A stretch of DNA of 64,000 bases from Rhodoferax sp. GW822-FHT02A01 (GTDB lineage: Bacteria; Pseudomonadota; Gammaproteobacteria; Burkholderiales; Burkholderiaceae_C), in the NCBI RefSeq assembly GCF_038784515.1, contig NZ_CP152376.1, positions 186,001-250,000 of the forward strand, given 5' to 3'. The notes under the pieces were generated by a model that saw only the letters and a program-made list of their open reading frames with translations, was not told where the DNA came from and ran no database searches. The translations under genes were made by a program, and so were the position numbers. This document shows positions 41,752 through 50,426 of this stretch, in pieces (position 1 is the stretch's first letter; each line of letters starts with the position of its first letter).

Positions 41752-44583
41752 ATGCCCCATACAACAGCACAGCTCAGCGAACGCATGCTTCGCCATATTG
41801 CGCTTGCCCTGCTTTGCTCATTGAACCTGTTGACACCACATGCTGCGCTTGCAACCGATGCAAAGGCCTCAAAGTACTATGAGGATGCCTTGGTTCGATA
41901 TGAGAAGAAAGATCTGGAAGGTGCCATCATCCAGCTCAAGAATGCGCTGCAGATCGACAAGAACATGCTGCCGGTCCAGATGCTATTGGGCAAGGCGCTG
42001 CTGCAGAGTGGAGACGTAGTGGCCGCAGAAGTCGCCTTCAATGAGGCATTGCGTCTGGGCGTCAACCGCGCCGAAGTGGTCATCCCCTTGGGACAGGCCT
42101 ATATGGCACAGGGCAAGCTGGTTCCATTGCTGCAACAGCAGCAGTTCAATCCTGCAGGCCTGCCACCTGCTGTGCAGATCCAGGTATTGTTGCTGCGTGC
42201 CGCCGCCAACTCGGATCTGGGTGATACGCGCAACGCCCTTAAGAACATTGAAGAAGCACGAGCGATAGATCCAAAATCAGCCTCATCCTGGTTGGCGGAA
42301 GTGCCCATTCGCATTCGCGCGCTGCAATTCAAGGAGGCTGCTGCAGCCGCTGACCGGGGAATGGCATTGGCTCCGGACTCTGCTGAAGCCTGGTACCAGA
42401 AGGGCTCCGTACAGCACAGTACAGGAGACTTGACTGGTGCAGTTGCTTCCTACAGCAAGGCACTGTCCATCGACGCTGATCGGGTGGATGTGCGGGTTGC
42501 AAGGGTCGGAATTTACGTGGACCTGGGACAGAAGAAAGAAGCCACAAGCGAAGTGACGCAGTTGGTGGGGCTCCTGCCTGGCGAGCCCCGTGTTGCCTAC
42601 TTGCAGGCATTGCTGGCAGAGCAGGACAACCGGCCTGTGGACGCACGAACTGCGTTGAAGGAAGTGGTCAACCTGATTGACCCGGTTCCACCTGACTATC
42701 TGCGCTACCGCCCGCAGTTGCTGATGCTCAACGGACTGGCGCACTATGGTCTGAACGAAAGAGAAAAGGCCAAACAGTATCTGGAAGCATTTCAAAAAGT
42801 CCAGGGCAACAGCGCAGCGACCAAGATCTTGGCGCAGATCTATTTGTCCGAGCCCAATATCGATCGTGCCATTGAGGTGTTGGAAACCTATTTGAAGGCG
42901 CAACCCACCGACAGCCAAGCCATGACCATGCTGGGTTCTGCGTTGATGGTGAAGGGACAAAACGCGCGCGCCACTACGCTCATGAAAAAGGCTTTGCAGA
43001 CGCAAGACGCACCGGGACTGCGCACGGTGCTGGGCATGAGTCTGATCCGCAGTGGCCAATCCGGCAGTGGCATCAGTGAACTTGAATCAGCCTACAAGAA
43101 GAACCCCAAACAAACCGGAGCGGCTACCGCATTGCTTAACATGTACTTGAAGGCGGGCCAGACCGCCAAAGCGATTGCCGTTGCCGAAGATCTTGTCAAG
43201 CAACAGCCCACCAACGCGGAATTCTTCAATTTGCTGGGCATGGCCCGCGGGCAGTCCAGAAACTATCCGGCTGCCCGTACTGCCTTCGAGCAATCGCTGA
43301 AGCTTGTCAGCACCTATATTCCCCCAAGCCTGAATCTGGCACGTCTTGACATTGCGACCAAAGCCTACGATGCGGCTACAAAGCGGCTCAATGACGTTCT
43401 GAAAGTGGACCCGCGCAATGCCGAAGCCATGGCAGAGATGGCGATTATTTCGGAACGCACAGGAAAGCTTCCCGAAGCACAACGCTGGCTGGAGAAGGCG
43501 GTCGATGTATCGGGGCCCAAGGAACAGCGTTGGAACCTGGCACTTTCTGACTTTCATTTACGCAATGCCAATGCCTCAGCCGCCCTGGATGCTGCGAAGA
43601 GTGCATCTGCAAAGGGTCCCGAAGAACTCTCCGTTCTGATGGCTTACGCAAAGGCCCAATTGGCAGTCGGTGATATCGCCGCAGCCAAGAACCTGCTCAT
43701 GACAGCCACCAAATTGGCGGATTACGATCCGGCGAAGCAAGTCCAAATAGCCATGCTTCAGCTCGCCGCCAACAACCTTCCAGGAGCCTCTTACAGTTTG
43801 GATAAGGCGCTTTCCGGTCAGGCGGATTTTTTGCCCGCCCAAGCGCTTATGGCAGAAGTCGATTTGCGCCAAGGAGACCAGGCCAAGGCGGAGAAGCGCG
43901 CCCGCGAAATCATTGCATCCCAGCCCAAACGAGCCGTTGGCTACAGCCTGCTGGGCGACATATCGATGGCGCGCGGGCAAAAAGCGGCTGCACTGGACAA
44001 CTACCGCAAGGCCCACCAACTTGAACCCTCCACAGAAACCTTGCTGCGACTGTCGCGCGCCATGGGGGATCAGGATGGCGGCAAGGCAGCAGCCCAACTG
44101 GCGGAGCAATGGACCAAGACACACCCCAAGGACATCATTTCCCAGAAGGCACTGGCCGATGGTTACGCCCGATCCGGTAACCTGCCGCAGGCCCGTCTGG
44201 CCTACGAAAGGGTATTGAAATTGGATCCAGACGACGCAGAGGCACTTAACAATCTGGCCAATATTCTCTTGTTGCTCAATGACTCTGGAGCCATCAAGAT
44301 CGCGGAACAGGCTGTGGCGAAAAATCCTGGTAATGCTGGAACGATAGATACCCTGGGTTGGATCTTGTTCAAGAATGGCCAGCCGGACAGGGCTTTGCAG
44401 CTCCTCCGCGATGCGCGCTTGAGGCAACCCGGAAATCCGGAAATCGCTTACCATTTGGCGGCAGCATTGGCGCAAGCTGGACGCAAAGCGGAGGCAAAGG
44501 CGGAGCTGGAATCGGCACTCAGGTCGGGTAGTTCGTTTGACGGAGCGGACCAGGCGAAGACGCTGCTCAAATCATTGAATTGA
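41752..44583 (+). CDS. prsT: PEP-CTERM system TPR-repeat protein PrsT
   Basis: 943 residues from ATG 41752 (an ATG at 41785 is also possible; neither has a good RBS). A signal peptide (IALALLCSLNLL ... ALA) is followed by continuous tetratricopeptide-like repeats to the C-terminus, e.g. KYYEDALVRYEKKDLEGAI and the pattern of Gly/Ala at 8 and 20. Size and placement match the long TPR protein that accompanies exosortase A and its PEP-CTERM proteins. It acts in the periplasm as scaffold. It is 113 nt from the flavin gene. Confidence 0.92.
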   Translation: MPHTTAQLSERMLRHIALALLCSLNLLTPHAALATDAKASKYYEDALVRYEKKDLEGAIIQLKNALQIDKNMLPVQMLLGKALLQSGDVVAAEVAFNEALRLGVNRAEVVIPLGQAYMAQGKLVPLLQQQQFNPAGLPPAVQIQVLLLRAAANSDLGDTRNALKNIEEARAIDPKSASSWLAEVPIRIRALQFKEAAAAADRGMALAPDSAEAWYQKGSVQHSTGDLTGAVASYSKALSIDADRVDVRVARVGIYVDLGQKKEATSEVTQLVGLLPGEPRVAYLQALLAEQDNRPVDARTALKEVVNLIDPVPPDYLRYRPQLLMLNGLAHYGLNEREKAKQYLEAFQKVQGNSAATKILAQIYLSEPNIDRAIEVLETYLKAQPTDSQAMTMLGSALMVKGQNARATTLMKKALQTQDAPGLRTVLGMSLIRSGQSGSGISELESAYKKNPKQTGAATALLNMYLKAGQTAKAIAVAEDLVKQQPTNAEFFNLLGMARGQSRNYPAARTAFEQSLKLVSTYIPPSLNLARLDIATKAYDAATKRLNDVLKVDPRNAEAMAEMAIISERTGKLPEAQRWLEKAVDVSGPKEQRWNLALSDFHLRNANASAALDAAKSASAKGPEELSVLMAYAKAQLAVGDIAAAKNLLMTATKLADYDPAKQVQIAMLQLAANNLPGASYSLDKALSGQADFLPAQALMAEVDLRQGDQAKAEKRAREIIASQPKRAVGYSLLGDISMARGQKAAALDNYRKAHQLEPSTETLLRLSRAMGDQDGGKAAAQLAEQWTKTHPKDIISQKALADGYARSGNLPQARLAYERVLKLDPDDAEALNNLANILLLLNDSGAIKIAEQAVAKNPGNAGTIDTLGWILFKNGQPDRALQLLRDARLRQPGNPEIAYHLAAALAQAGRKAEAKAELESALRSGSSFDGADQAKTLLKSLN

Positions 44584-44600
44584 TAATTTCGACAAAGTGA

Positions 44601-44617
44601 TGTCGGTGGTTTTTACA
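44601..44617 (+). promoter_or_regulatory. Candidate upstream activator site for the XDP1-like gene (copy 2)
   Basis: TGTCGGT-N4-TTTACA, same as at 39072-39088. First base to -24 box is 78 bp. Confidence 0.6.
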
Positions 44618-44647
44618 TTTCATCAAAGATTCCACTTTGACAAATCG

Positions 44648-44660
44648 TAACTTATTGATT
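44648..44660 (-). promoter_or_regulatory. Perfect IHF consensus (copy 2)
   Basis: AATCAA-TAAG-TTA on the minus strand matches WATCAANNNNTTR. It starts 31 bp before the -24 box, 32 bp in copy 1. Confidence 0.65.
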
Positions 44661-44678
44661 TTAAATGATTTTAATTGT

Positions 44679-44694
44679 TGGCTCGAATATTGCT
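44679..44694 (+). promoter_or_regulatory. Sigma-54 (RpoN) -24/-12 promoter of the XDP1-like gene
   Basis: TGGCTC-N5-TTGCT has one change from TGGCAC and ideal spacing. Expected leader about 57 nt before ATG 44762. Confidence 0.8.
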
Positions 44695-44761
44695 GTAATT
44701 GCATGAATAGGGTGGCAGGTTAATCTATTTGACGCCTGACCTGAGTTGCACGGAGAACATG

Positions 44762-45589
44762 ATGAAGCGAAATATCTACTTGGCAATTGCGATCGCGATC
44801 GGCACCTGCGGCGCATCCGCATGGGCGAGTTCAACGTGGTCTCAAAATCTGGTCGCTGATTGCACATCGAGCGCTGCAAGCCAAGCCTGCAGCGGAAGCC
44901 CCGCTGTGTCGCTGAGTGGCTGGTCCACAGGCTCGGGCACCATTACCAACCCGACGGCTGGCAGCTCCTTTGCTGCGGCAACGGTATACAACTATGGCAG
45001 TTCCTACGGCTTGGGCGTGGTTGCCAGCAATGAGTCTGCATCCGCTACTGGCCCCCATGCAACGGACAACATCAATGGCATCGATGCCATGCTATTGAGC
45101 TTCACCAATGGTCCAGTGAACTTGTCCAGTGTGAGTATTGGATGGAACGGTACTGACAATGGCACCTCACCCTATAACGATTCCGATTTGTCCATCCTGG
45201 CATGGACCGGCAGCACAACTCCTCCCACCATGGCTGGCGCCAGCTTGAGTGGATTGCTGTCCTCTGGCTGGAGCCTGATTGGCAATTTCAGTAACGTGGG
45301 CGCCCAGGCTGGCAATACCGCAACCAGCAGCAACACCTCCACCTACTCAAGCTACTGGCTAATCAGCGCTTACAGTACCTCCTATGGCCCAACAAGCACC
45401 AATGGTCAAACCCTGGACCAGGGCAATGACGCGTTCAAGCTCCTGTCGGTAGCCGGAAATACTTGTGCCGGCACGGTGAGCGGATCCCAGTGCAACCCCA
45501 ACAAGACTCCTGAGCCTGGTTCAGTGGCCCTGTTGGGAGCCGGTCTGTTGGGCCTGATTGCCTCGCGTCGCCGTTTTTCAAAGCGTTGA
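44762..45589 (+). CDS. PEP-CTERM exosortase-dependent surface protein (XDP1-like)
   Basis: 275 residues. ATG 44762 has GGAG with 6 nt spacing; the ATG directly before it is too near. Signal peptide to ASA/WAS (about 19-21). The body contains LLSFTNGPVNLSSVSIGWN, SGWSLIGNFSNVGAQAGNTA, SSYWLISAY and NDAFKLLSVAG, as in XDP1-type exosortase substrates. Four Cys residues could form disulfides. C-terminal PEP, hydrophobic helix (ALLGAGLLGLIA) and RRRFSKR form the sorting tail. Regulated from a sigma-54 promoter; a terminator follows. Confidence 0.92.
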   Translation: MKRNIYLAIAIAIGTCGASAWASSTWSQNLVADCTSSAASQACSGSPAVSLSGWSTGSGTITNPTAGSSFAAATVYNYGSSYGLGVVASNESASATGPHATDNINGIDAMLLSFTNGPVNLSSVSIGWNGTDNGTSPYNDSDLSILAWTGSTTPPTMAGASLSGLLSSGWSLIGNFSNVGAQAGNTATSSNTSTYSSYWLISAYSTSYGPTSTNGQTLDQGNDAFKLLSVAGNTCAGTVSGSQCNPNKTPEPGSVALLGAGLLGLIASRRRFSKR

Positions 45590-45651
45590 TCAGCCGGTTG
45601 TGGGCCTAGCCCCGCCAGCACCTCCGGGTGCCCAGCACCATGCAAAATAAA

Positions 45652-45683
45652 ACCCACTGTCCGATTACGGAAGTGGGTTTTTT
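45652..45683. terminator. Bidirectional Rho-independent terminator between the XDP1-like gene and tRNA-Thr
   Basis: ACCCACT pairs with AGTGGGT, with an inner TCCG/CGGA stem and ATTA loop; T-run follows on plus, and on minus the hairpin is followed by TTTTATTTT. It can end both convergent transcripts. Confidence 0.88.
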
Positions 45684-45708
45684 ATTGGGGCGCTACTGGA
45701 GTAACTCT

Positions 45709-45784
45709 TGGTGCCGCTTGTCGGATTCGAACTGACGACCTACCGCTTACAAGGCGGTTGCTCTACCAACTGAGCTAAAGCGGC
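45709..45784 (-). tRNA. tRNA-Thr (anticodon TGT)
   Basis: 76 nt with encoded CCA. Acceptor GCCGCTT/AAGCGGC, D stem GCTC/GAGC, anticodon stem ACCGC/GCGGT with loop CTTGTAA, T loop TTCGAAT. The anticodon TGT reads ACA (Thr). The T stem GTCAG/CCGAC contains one A-C mismatch. Confidence 0.97.
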
Positions 45785-45793
45785 ACGGGATGT

Positions 45794-45799
45794 ATTCTA
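45794..45799 (-). promoter_or_regulatory. Putative -10 element for tRNA-Thr
   Basis: TAGAAT on the minus strand lies 9 nt before the mature tRNA 5' end, which would give a very short leader. The -35 region is not consensus. Confidence 0.45.
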
Positions 45800-45840
45800 C
45801 CCTAGCGTGCAGCGGCGAAATGCCGATGCACTACATGAAT

Positions 45841-46311
45841 TTACTTCACACGCGTGAGTGACGGCCTGCCACTCCCACCTGGGCGTGGAGCCTCAGGTGG
45901 TGGCGTGTCGGACTGGCTGGTATCAGACGCTTTTTCTACTGCCACCGGGGCCTCGGACAAAGTCCCGGATTCAGTAGCCGAGGTGCTTGCCAGCAATGGG
46001 AACGCCATGCCCTGCCCATTCTCTCGCGCATAGATGGCCAGCACATGATCCACCGGCACCAGAATGTCGCGCGCCACACCACCAAAGCGGCCCTTGAACT
46101 CAATGTAGTCATTGCCCAACTTCAAGGCACTGGTGGCATCAAAGCTGATGTTCAGGACAATTTCGCCATCACGCACGTACTCTGTAGGAACTCGCACGGA
46201 CTCGTCCACCAACACCGCGATGAACGGAGTAAAGCCGTTGTCCGTACACCATTCGTACAAAGCACGAATCAGGTACGGGCGCGTGGAGTTCGAGTCTTTG
46301 GCGTCAATCAT
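45841..46311 (-). CDS. sspB: ClpXP protease specificity-enhancing factor SspB
   Basis: 156 residues. The folded domain starts RPYLIRALYEWCTDNGFTPFIAVLV and contains ISFDATSALKLGNDYIEFKGRFGG, the peptide-binding core for SsrA tags. A flexible Pro/Ser-rich tail (about 110-150) leads to the short basic C-terminal end that docks on ClpX. It delivers ssrA-tagged proteins to ClpXP. Encoded 13 nt after sspA. Confidence 0.96.
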   Translation of the reverse strand: MIDAKDSNSTRPYLIRALYEWCTDNGFTPFIAVLVDESVRVPTEYVRDGEIVLNISFDATSALKLGNDYIEFKGRFGGVARDILVPVDHVLAIYARENGQGMAFPLLASTSATESGTLSEAPVAVEKASDTSQSDTPPPEAPRPGGSGRPSLTRVK

Positions 46312-46324
46312 GTCTGAACTGCAA

Positions 46325-46936
46325 TTACTTGCGCATGACTTTTTCAGAAGGTGTCAGCGCTTCAATGTAGGCCGGACGAGAGAACACGCGCTCTGCATAC
46401 TTGAGCAGCGGTGCCGCGTTCTTGCTGAGGTCGATACCGTAGTAATCCAGGCGCCAGAGTAGCGGAGCAATGGCAACGTCCAGCATCGAGAAGTTATCGC
46501 CCAGCATGTACTTGTTCTTCATGAACACGGGGGCCAACTGGGTCAGGCGGTCACGGATATGGGCGCGGGCCTTTTCCAGGGCCTTCTCATTTCCTTTGGA
46601 CGCACGGGCTTCCAGCGTGGATACATGCACGAACAATTCTTTTTCAAAGTTCAGCAGGAACAGGCGAACACGCGCGCGGTCCACTGGATCTCCGGGCATG
46701 AGCTGAGGATGCGGGAAGCGCTCGTCAATGTACTCATTGATGATGTTGGACTCATACAGAATCAGGTCACGCTCGACCAGAATCGGCACTTGCCCATAAG
46801 GGTTCATGACGCTGATGTCTTCGGGCTTGTTGTACAAGTCCACGTCACGGATCTCGAAGTCCATGCCCTTTTCAAACAACACAAAGCGGCAGCGGTGGGA
46901 AAAGGGGCAGGTTGTTCCTGAATACAGAACCATCAT
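46325..46936 (-). CDS. sspA: Stringent starvation protein A (GST fold)
   Basis: 203 residues. Thioredoxin-like N-terminal half (YSGTTCPFSHRCRFVLFEKGMDFEIRDVD split by CPFSH) and helical C-terminal half with PHPQLMPGDPVDRARVR. Binds RNA polymerase and alters transcription on starvation in related bacteria. AGGAG precedes the first of two adjacent ATGs. Co-transcribed with sspB. Confidence 0.96.
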   Translation of the reverse strand: MMVLYSGTTCPFSHRCRFVLFEKGMDFEIRDVDLYNKPEDISVMNPYGQVPILVERDLILYESNIINEYIDERFPHPQLMPGDPVDRARVRLFLLNFEKELFVHVSTLEARASKGNEKALEKARAHIRDRLTQLAPVFMKNKYMLGDNFSMLDVAIAPLLWRLDYYGIDLSKNAAPLLKYAERVFSRPAYIEALTPSEKVMRK

Positions 46937-46950
46937 GACAAGAGACTCCT

Positions 46951-46990
46951 AAAAATTAAAAAGAGTGGGCTGCCAAATGCGAGCCCACTC
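46951..46990 (-). terminator. Rho-independent terminator of the petABC operon
   Basis: GAGTGGGCT/AGCCCACTC 9-bp stem with a 10-nt loop, followed on the minus strand by TTTTTAATTTTT. It is placed 43 nt after petC. Confidence 0.9.
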
Positions 46991-47032
46991 TCCAATGTCC
47001 TGACGCTTTGAACGACAGGACTTGACTGTGAA

Positions 47033-47791
47033 TTACTTGACTTCTTTCCAGAAGGCCGCATTCATGCGCCAGGTAAACAGCGTCAGCACACACAAGAACA
47101 GCAAGACCCACACTCCCACTCGAACACGGGTGTTTTGTGCAGGCTCTGCCATCCATTGCAGGTAGTTCACCAGATCACCCACGGTCTGGTCGTATTGTTC
47201 CGGGGTCATAGTTCCAGGAGTGACCTGTTCCCAGCCCTTGAAGACGTGCACTTCCTTGCCATGCTCTTCAACGGTTTCATAGATTGGAACACGCTTGCCC
47301 TGGAGCTGCCACAGCACATGGGGCATACCCACATTGGGGAAAACCAGATTGTTCCAGCCTGTGGGCTTGGCGTCGTCGGCATAGAAGGTACGCATGTAGG
47401 TATAGAGGTAATCAGCACCCGTACCTTGCCCTTGGGCAGAACGTGAACGCGCCAGCACCGTCAGATCGGGCGGATTGGCACCGAACCACTCCTTGGCCTG
47501 CTTGGGATCAATGGCCGACTTCATGGTTTCACCCACTTTGTCGGTGGTGAACAGCAGGTTGTCCTTGATCTGTTGCTCCGTCAGTCCAATGTCTCTCAGA
47601 CGGTTGTAGCGCATGAAGGCGGCCGAATGGCAGTTCAGGCAATAGTTCACGAAGATCTTGGCACCATTTTGCAGAGCGGCTAAGTCATTGGTCTTGACGG
47701 GCGCCTTGTCCCAGGCAATGCCGCCCGTGTTGGCTTGCACACCCAGGCTGACGCCGAGGGCCATGAGCAGAGATACGAGTACTTTTTTCAT
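47033..47791 (-). CDS. petC: Cytochrome c1 of the bc1 complex
   Basis: 252 residues from ATG 47791. Signal peptide KKVLVSLLMALGVSLGVQA to about residue 20. Heme-binding C51-L-N-C54-H55, axial Met in FPNVGMPHVLW, and a C-terminal membrane anchor (GVWVLLFLCVLTLFTW). It accepts electrons from the Rieske protein and reduces soluble cytochrome c. Starts 16 nt after petB. Confidence 0.96.
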   Translation of the reverse strand: MKKVLVSLLMALGVSLGVQANTGGIAWDKAPVKTNDLAALQNGAKIFVNYCLNCHSAAFMRYNRLRDIGLTEQQIKDNLLFTTDKVGETMKSAIDPKQAKEWFGANPPDLTVLARSRSAQGQGTGADYLYTYMRTFYADDAKPTGWNNLVFPNVGMPHVLWQLQGKRVPIYETVEEHGKEVHVFKGWEQVTPGTMTPEQYDQTVGDLVNYLQWMAEPAQNTRVRVGVWVLLFLCVLTLFTWRMNAAFWKEVK

Positions 47792-47807
47792 TGTGTTTGT
47801 TTCCATC

Positions 47808-49220
47808 TCAGTGGGCAACAAAGTTGACACGTGTTGGCACCGGTTTGGGTTCACCGATGCGACTCCACCAGGGCATCAGAATGAAGAAGCCGAAATAGAA
47901 CAGCGTGCCGATTTGCGAAACGCGCTCGCCCACGGGGGATGGAGGTTGGGTACCCAGCCAAGCCAGAATCACGAAAACCACCACGAACACAGCGTACAAA
48001 TACTTGTGCCAGCTGGCGCGATACCGGATGGACTTGACCGGGCTGTGGTCCAGCCAAGGCAGGAAGAACAGAATCACGACGGCACCGCCCATGACCACCA
48101 CGCCCCAGAACTTGGCGTCGGTGGAGAGCATCATGGCAACCACAGCTGCAGCAGCCACGGCGATAACCGGCTTGAATACCTTGGGCAGCTTGGCCTTGAA
48201 GATGCCAAACAGTGCGCCACCGATCACGCAAGCGATCAGGACGTACATCATTTCGCTGGTGATGGCACGCAGCATCGAGTAGAACGGCGTGAAGTACCAG
48301 ACCGGCGCAATGTGCAGCGGCGTCTTGAACGGATCGGCCGGAATGAAGTTGTTGTATTCGAGGAAGTAACCACCAAACTCGGGGGCAAAGAAGATGATGG
48401 CGGAGAACACCATCAGGAACATGCTGACACCGAAGATGTCATGCACTGTGTAGTACGGATGGAATGGAATGCCATCCAACGGGTGACCGGCGGCATCACG
48501 CGGTGCGTCGGGGCCCTTGATTTCAATACCGTCGGGATTGTTGGAGCCCACGTCGTGCAAGGCCAGCAAGTGAGCAACCACTAGGCCCAGCAGCACCAGC
48601 GGCACGGCGATCACATGGAAGCTGAAGAAGCGGTTCAAAGTGGCATCGCCAACTACGTAATCACCACGAATCAGCAGAGCTAGGTCGGGGCCGACAAACG
48701 GCACGGCGGAGAACAGATTAACGATCACCTGAGCGCCCCAGTAGGACATTTGTCCCCAGGGAAGCAAGTAGCCCATGAAGGCTTCGGCCATCAGGCACAG
48801 GAAGATCGCACAACCAAAGATCCACACCAACTCACGCGGTTTGCGGTAGCTGCCGTACATCAGGCCTCGGAACATGTGCAGGTAGACAACAATGAAGAAC
48901 GCGGAAGCGCCTGTGGAGTGCATGTAGCGGATCAACCAGCCCCATGGCACATCACGCATGATGTACTCAACGGAGCCGAACGCCAGCGCGGCATCAGGCT
49001 TGTAGTGCATGACCAGGAAAATACCGGTCACGATTTGGATCACCAGCACCAGCAGCGAGAGCGAGCCGAAGATGTACCAGAAGTTGAAATTCTTCGGAGC
49101 GTAGTACTCCGACATGTGCACCTTGTAGGCATCAAACGCGGTCGGGAAGCGGTTTTCAAACCAGTTGGTGAGCTTGGCGCCCGCCGATGCGTTGGGAGAA
49201 ATTTCCTTGAATGTCGCCAT
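47808..49220 (-). CDS. petB: Cytochrome b of the bc1 complex
   Basis: 470 residues with eight membrane spans, four heme-ligand His (in the two pairs HSTGASAFF/H-M and HVIA/H-L-L-ALH), and the Qo motif PDAxx-like region PEFGGYF instead of short PEWY variants (here PEF). It passes electrons from quinol across the membrane. GAGGAC RBS. Located between petA and petC. Confidence 0.95.
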   Translation of the reverse strand: MATFKEISPNASAGAKLTNWFENRFPTAFDAYKVHMSEYYAPKNFNFWYIFGSLSLLVLVIQIVTGIFLVMHYKPDAALAFGSVEYIMRDVPWGWLIRYMHSTGASAFFIVVYLHMFRGLMYGSYRKPRELVWIFGCAIFLCLMAEAFMGYLLPWGQMSYWGAQVIVNLFSAVPFVGPDLALLIRGDYVVGDATLNRFFSFHVIAVPLVLLGLVVAHLLALHDVGSNNPDGIEIKGPDAPRDAAGHPLDGIPFHPYYTVHDIFGVSMFLMVFSAIIFFAPEFGGYFLEYNNFIPADPFKTPLHIAPVWYFTPFYSMLRAITSEMMYVLIACVIGGALFGIFKAKLPKVFKPVIAVAAAAVVAMMLSTDAKFWGVVVMGGAVVILFFLPWLDHSPVKSIRYRASWHKYLYAVFVVVFVILAWLGTQPPSPVGERVSQIGTLFYFGFFILMPWWSRIGEPKPVPTRVNFVAH

Positions 49221-49231
49221 GTTTTGAGTCC

Positions 49232-49846
49232 TCAGGCTTTCTTGTCTTCGCCGATCAGCAGCTTACTGTCGGACAGGTACATGTGCGGCGGCACTTCCAG
49301 GTTGTCAGGTGCGGGCTTGTTCTTGAAGACTCGGCCAGCCAGATCGAAGGTGGAGCCATGGCAGGGGCAGAGGAAGCCACCCTTCCAGTCATCCGGCAGG
49401 GAAGGCTGGGCACCGGGCTGGAACTTGTCAGACGGAGAGCAGCCCAGATGGGTGCAGATTCCGACTGCGACGAATACGTCCGGCTTGATGGAACGGCCTT
49501 CGTTGAGTGCGTATTCGGGGGTCTGTTCACCGCGCTTGCGCTCGGATTTGGGGTCTGCCAGCAGAGGATCGAGCTTGGGCAGTTCGGCAATTTGCTCAGG
49601 TGTGCGACGCATGATCCACACGGGCTTGCCGCGCCATTCCACGGTGATTTTTTCGCCAGGCTTGATGGCTGCAATGTCCACTTCGACAGCTGCGCCAGCG
49701 GCTTTGGCGCGCTCTGATGGCTGGAAAGTGCTGACAAACGGTATCGCGGTAGCAATACCGCCCACTGCACCAGCACAGCCGGAAGCAATCATCCAAGTCC
49801 GCTTACTGGCGTCGATCGATTTGGTGTCGACTAGGGTTTCACTCAT
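49232..49846 (-). CDS. petA: Rieske iron-sulfur subunit of the bc1 complex
   Basis: 204 residues. Tat-type/anchor N-terminus with one span (WMIASGCAGAVGGIATAI), then the Rieske cluster motifs CTHLGC and CPCHGSTF. GAGGA is 5 nt before the ATG. First gene of petABC. Confidence 0.96.
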   Translation of the reverse strand: MSETLVDTKSIDASKRTWMIASGCAGAVGGIATAIPFVSTFQPSERAKAAGAAVEVDIAAIKPGEKITVEWRGKPVWIMRRTPEQIAELPKLDPLLADPKSERKRGEQTPEYALNEGRSIKPDVFVAVGICTHLGCSPSDKFQPGAQPSLPDDWKGGFLCPCHGSTFDLAGRVFKNKPAPDNLEVPPHMYLSDSKLLIGEDKKA

Positions 49847-49886
49847 GAGAATCCTCGATGAACTTCACAACTAAGGGCAAACTCCG

Positions 49887-49892
49887 ATTGTA
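49887..49892 (-). promoter_or_regulatory. Possible -10 element of petABC
   Basis: TACAAT on the minus strand about 40 nt before the petA start. No good -35. Confidence 0.3.
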
Positions 49893-49997
49893 GCTGACCG
49901 TAAAGGGCCAACGACCCTGGGCTGGATCAATGGTTGTTGCCAATCACGACGTCTCTGCGACACTACGGCTCTGTCTTAATTGAATGAGGAGTTTTTC

Positions 49998-50426
49998 ATG
50001 GCAATGTTGCAAGAATTCAAGGAGTTTGCAATCAAGGGCAACGCGGTAGATCTGGCCGTTGGTGTGATTATTGGCGGCGCATTCGGAAAAATCGTGGACT
50101 CCATTGTGGGCGACCTGATCATGCCTTTGGTGAGCGCCGTAGTGGGCAAAGTGGATTTTTCCAACCTGTTTGTCACCTTGGGTACCGTGCCGGCCGGAAT
50201 CGACATGACCCTGGCTGCCATCAAGAAGGCGGGGGTACCGGTATTTGCTTACGGCAGTTTCATTACCATCGCAGTGAACTTTGCCATCCTGGCTTTCATC
50301 GTCTTCATGATGGTCAAGCAGCTCAACCGCCTGAAGAAGGCCGAACCCGCTGCGGAGGCAGCCCCTCCGCCAGTTGCAGAGGACGTTTTACTCCTGCGCG
50401 AAATCCGCGACAGCCTCAGGAAGTAA
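49998..50426 (+). CDS. mscL: Large-conductance mechanosensitive channel
   Basis: 142 residues. ATG 49998 follows GAGGAG by 6 nt; an upstream TTG would contain that RBS. Begins [30 protein letters not shown], split here as the amphipathic S1 and pore helix TM1, with a second span ([18 protein letters not shown]) and a C-terminal helix bundle. Emergency valve on osmotic down-shock. Its end overlaps pdxA (opposite strand) by 11 nt. Confidence 0.97.
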   Translation: MAMLQEFKEFAIKGNAVDLAVGVIIGGAFGKIVDSIVGDLIMPLVSAVVGKVDFSNLFVTLGTVPAGIDMTLAAIKKAGVPVFAYGSFITIAVNFAILAFIVFMMVKQLNRLKKAEPAAEAAPPPVAEDVLLLREIRDSLRK

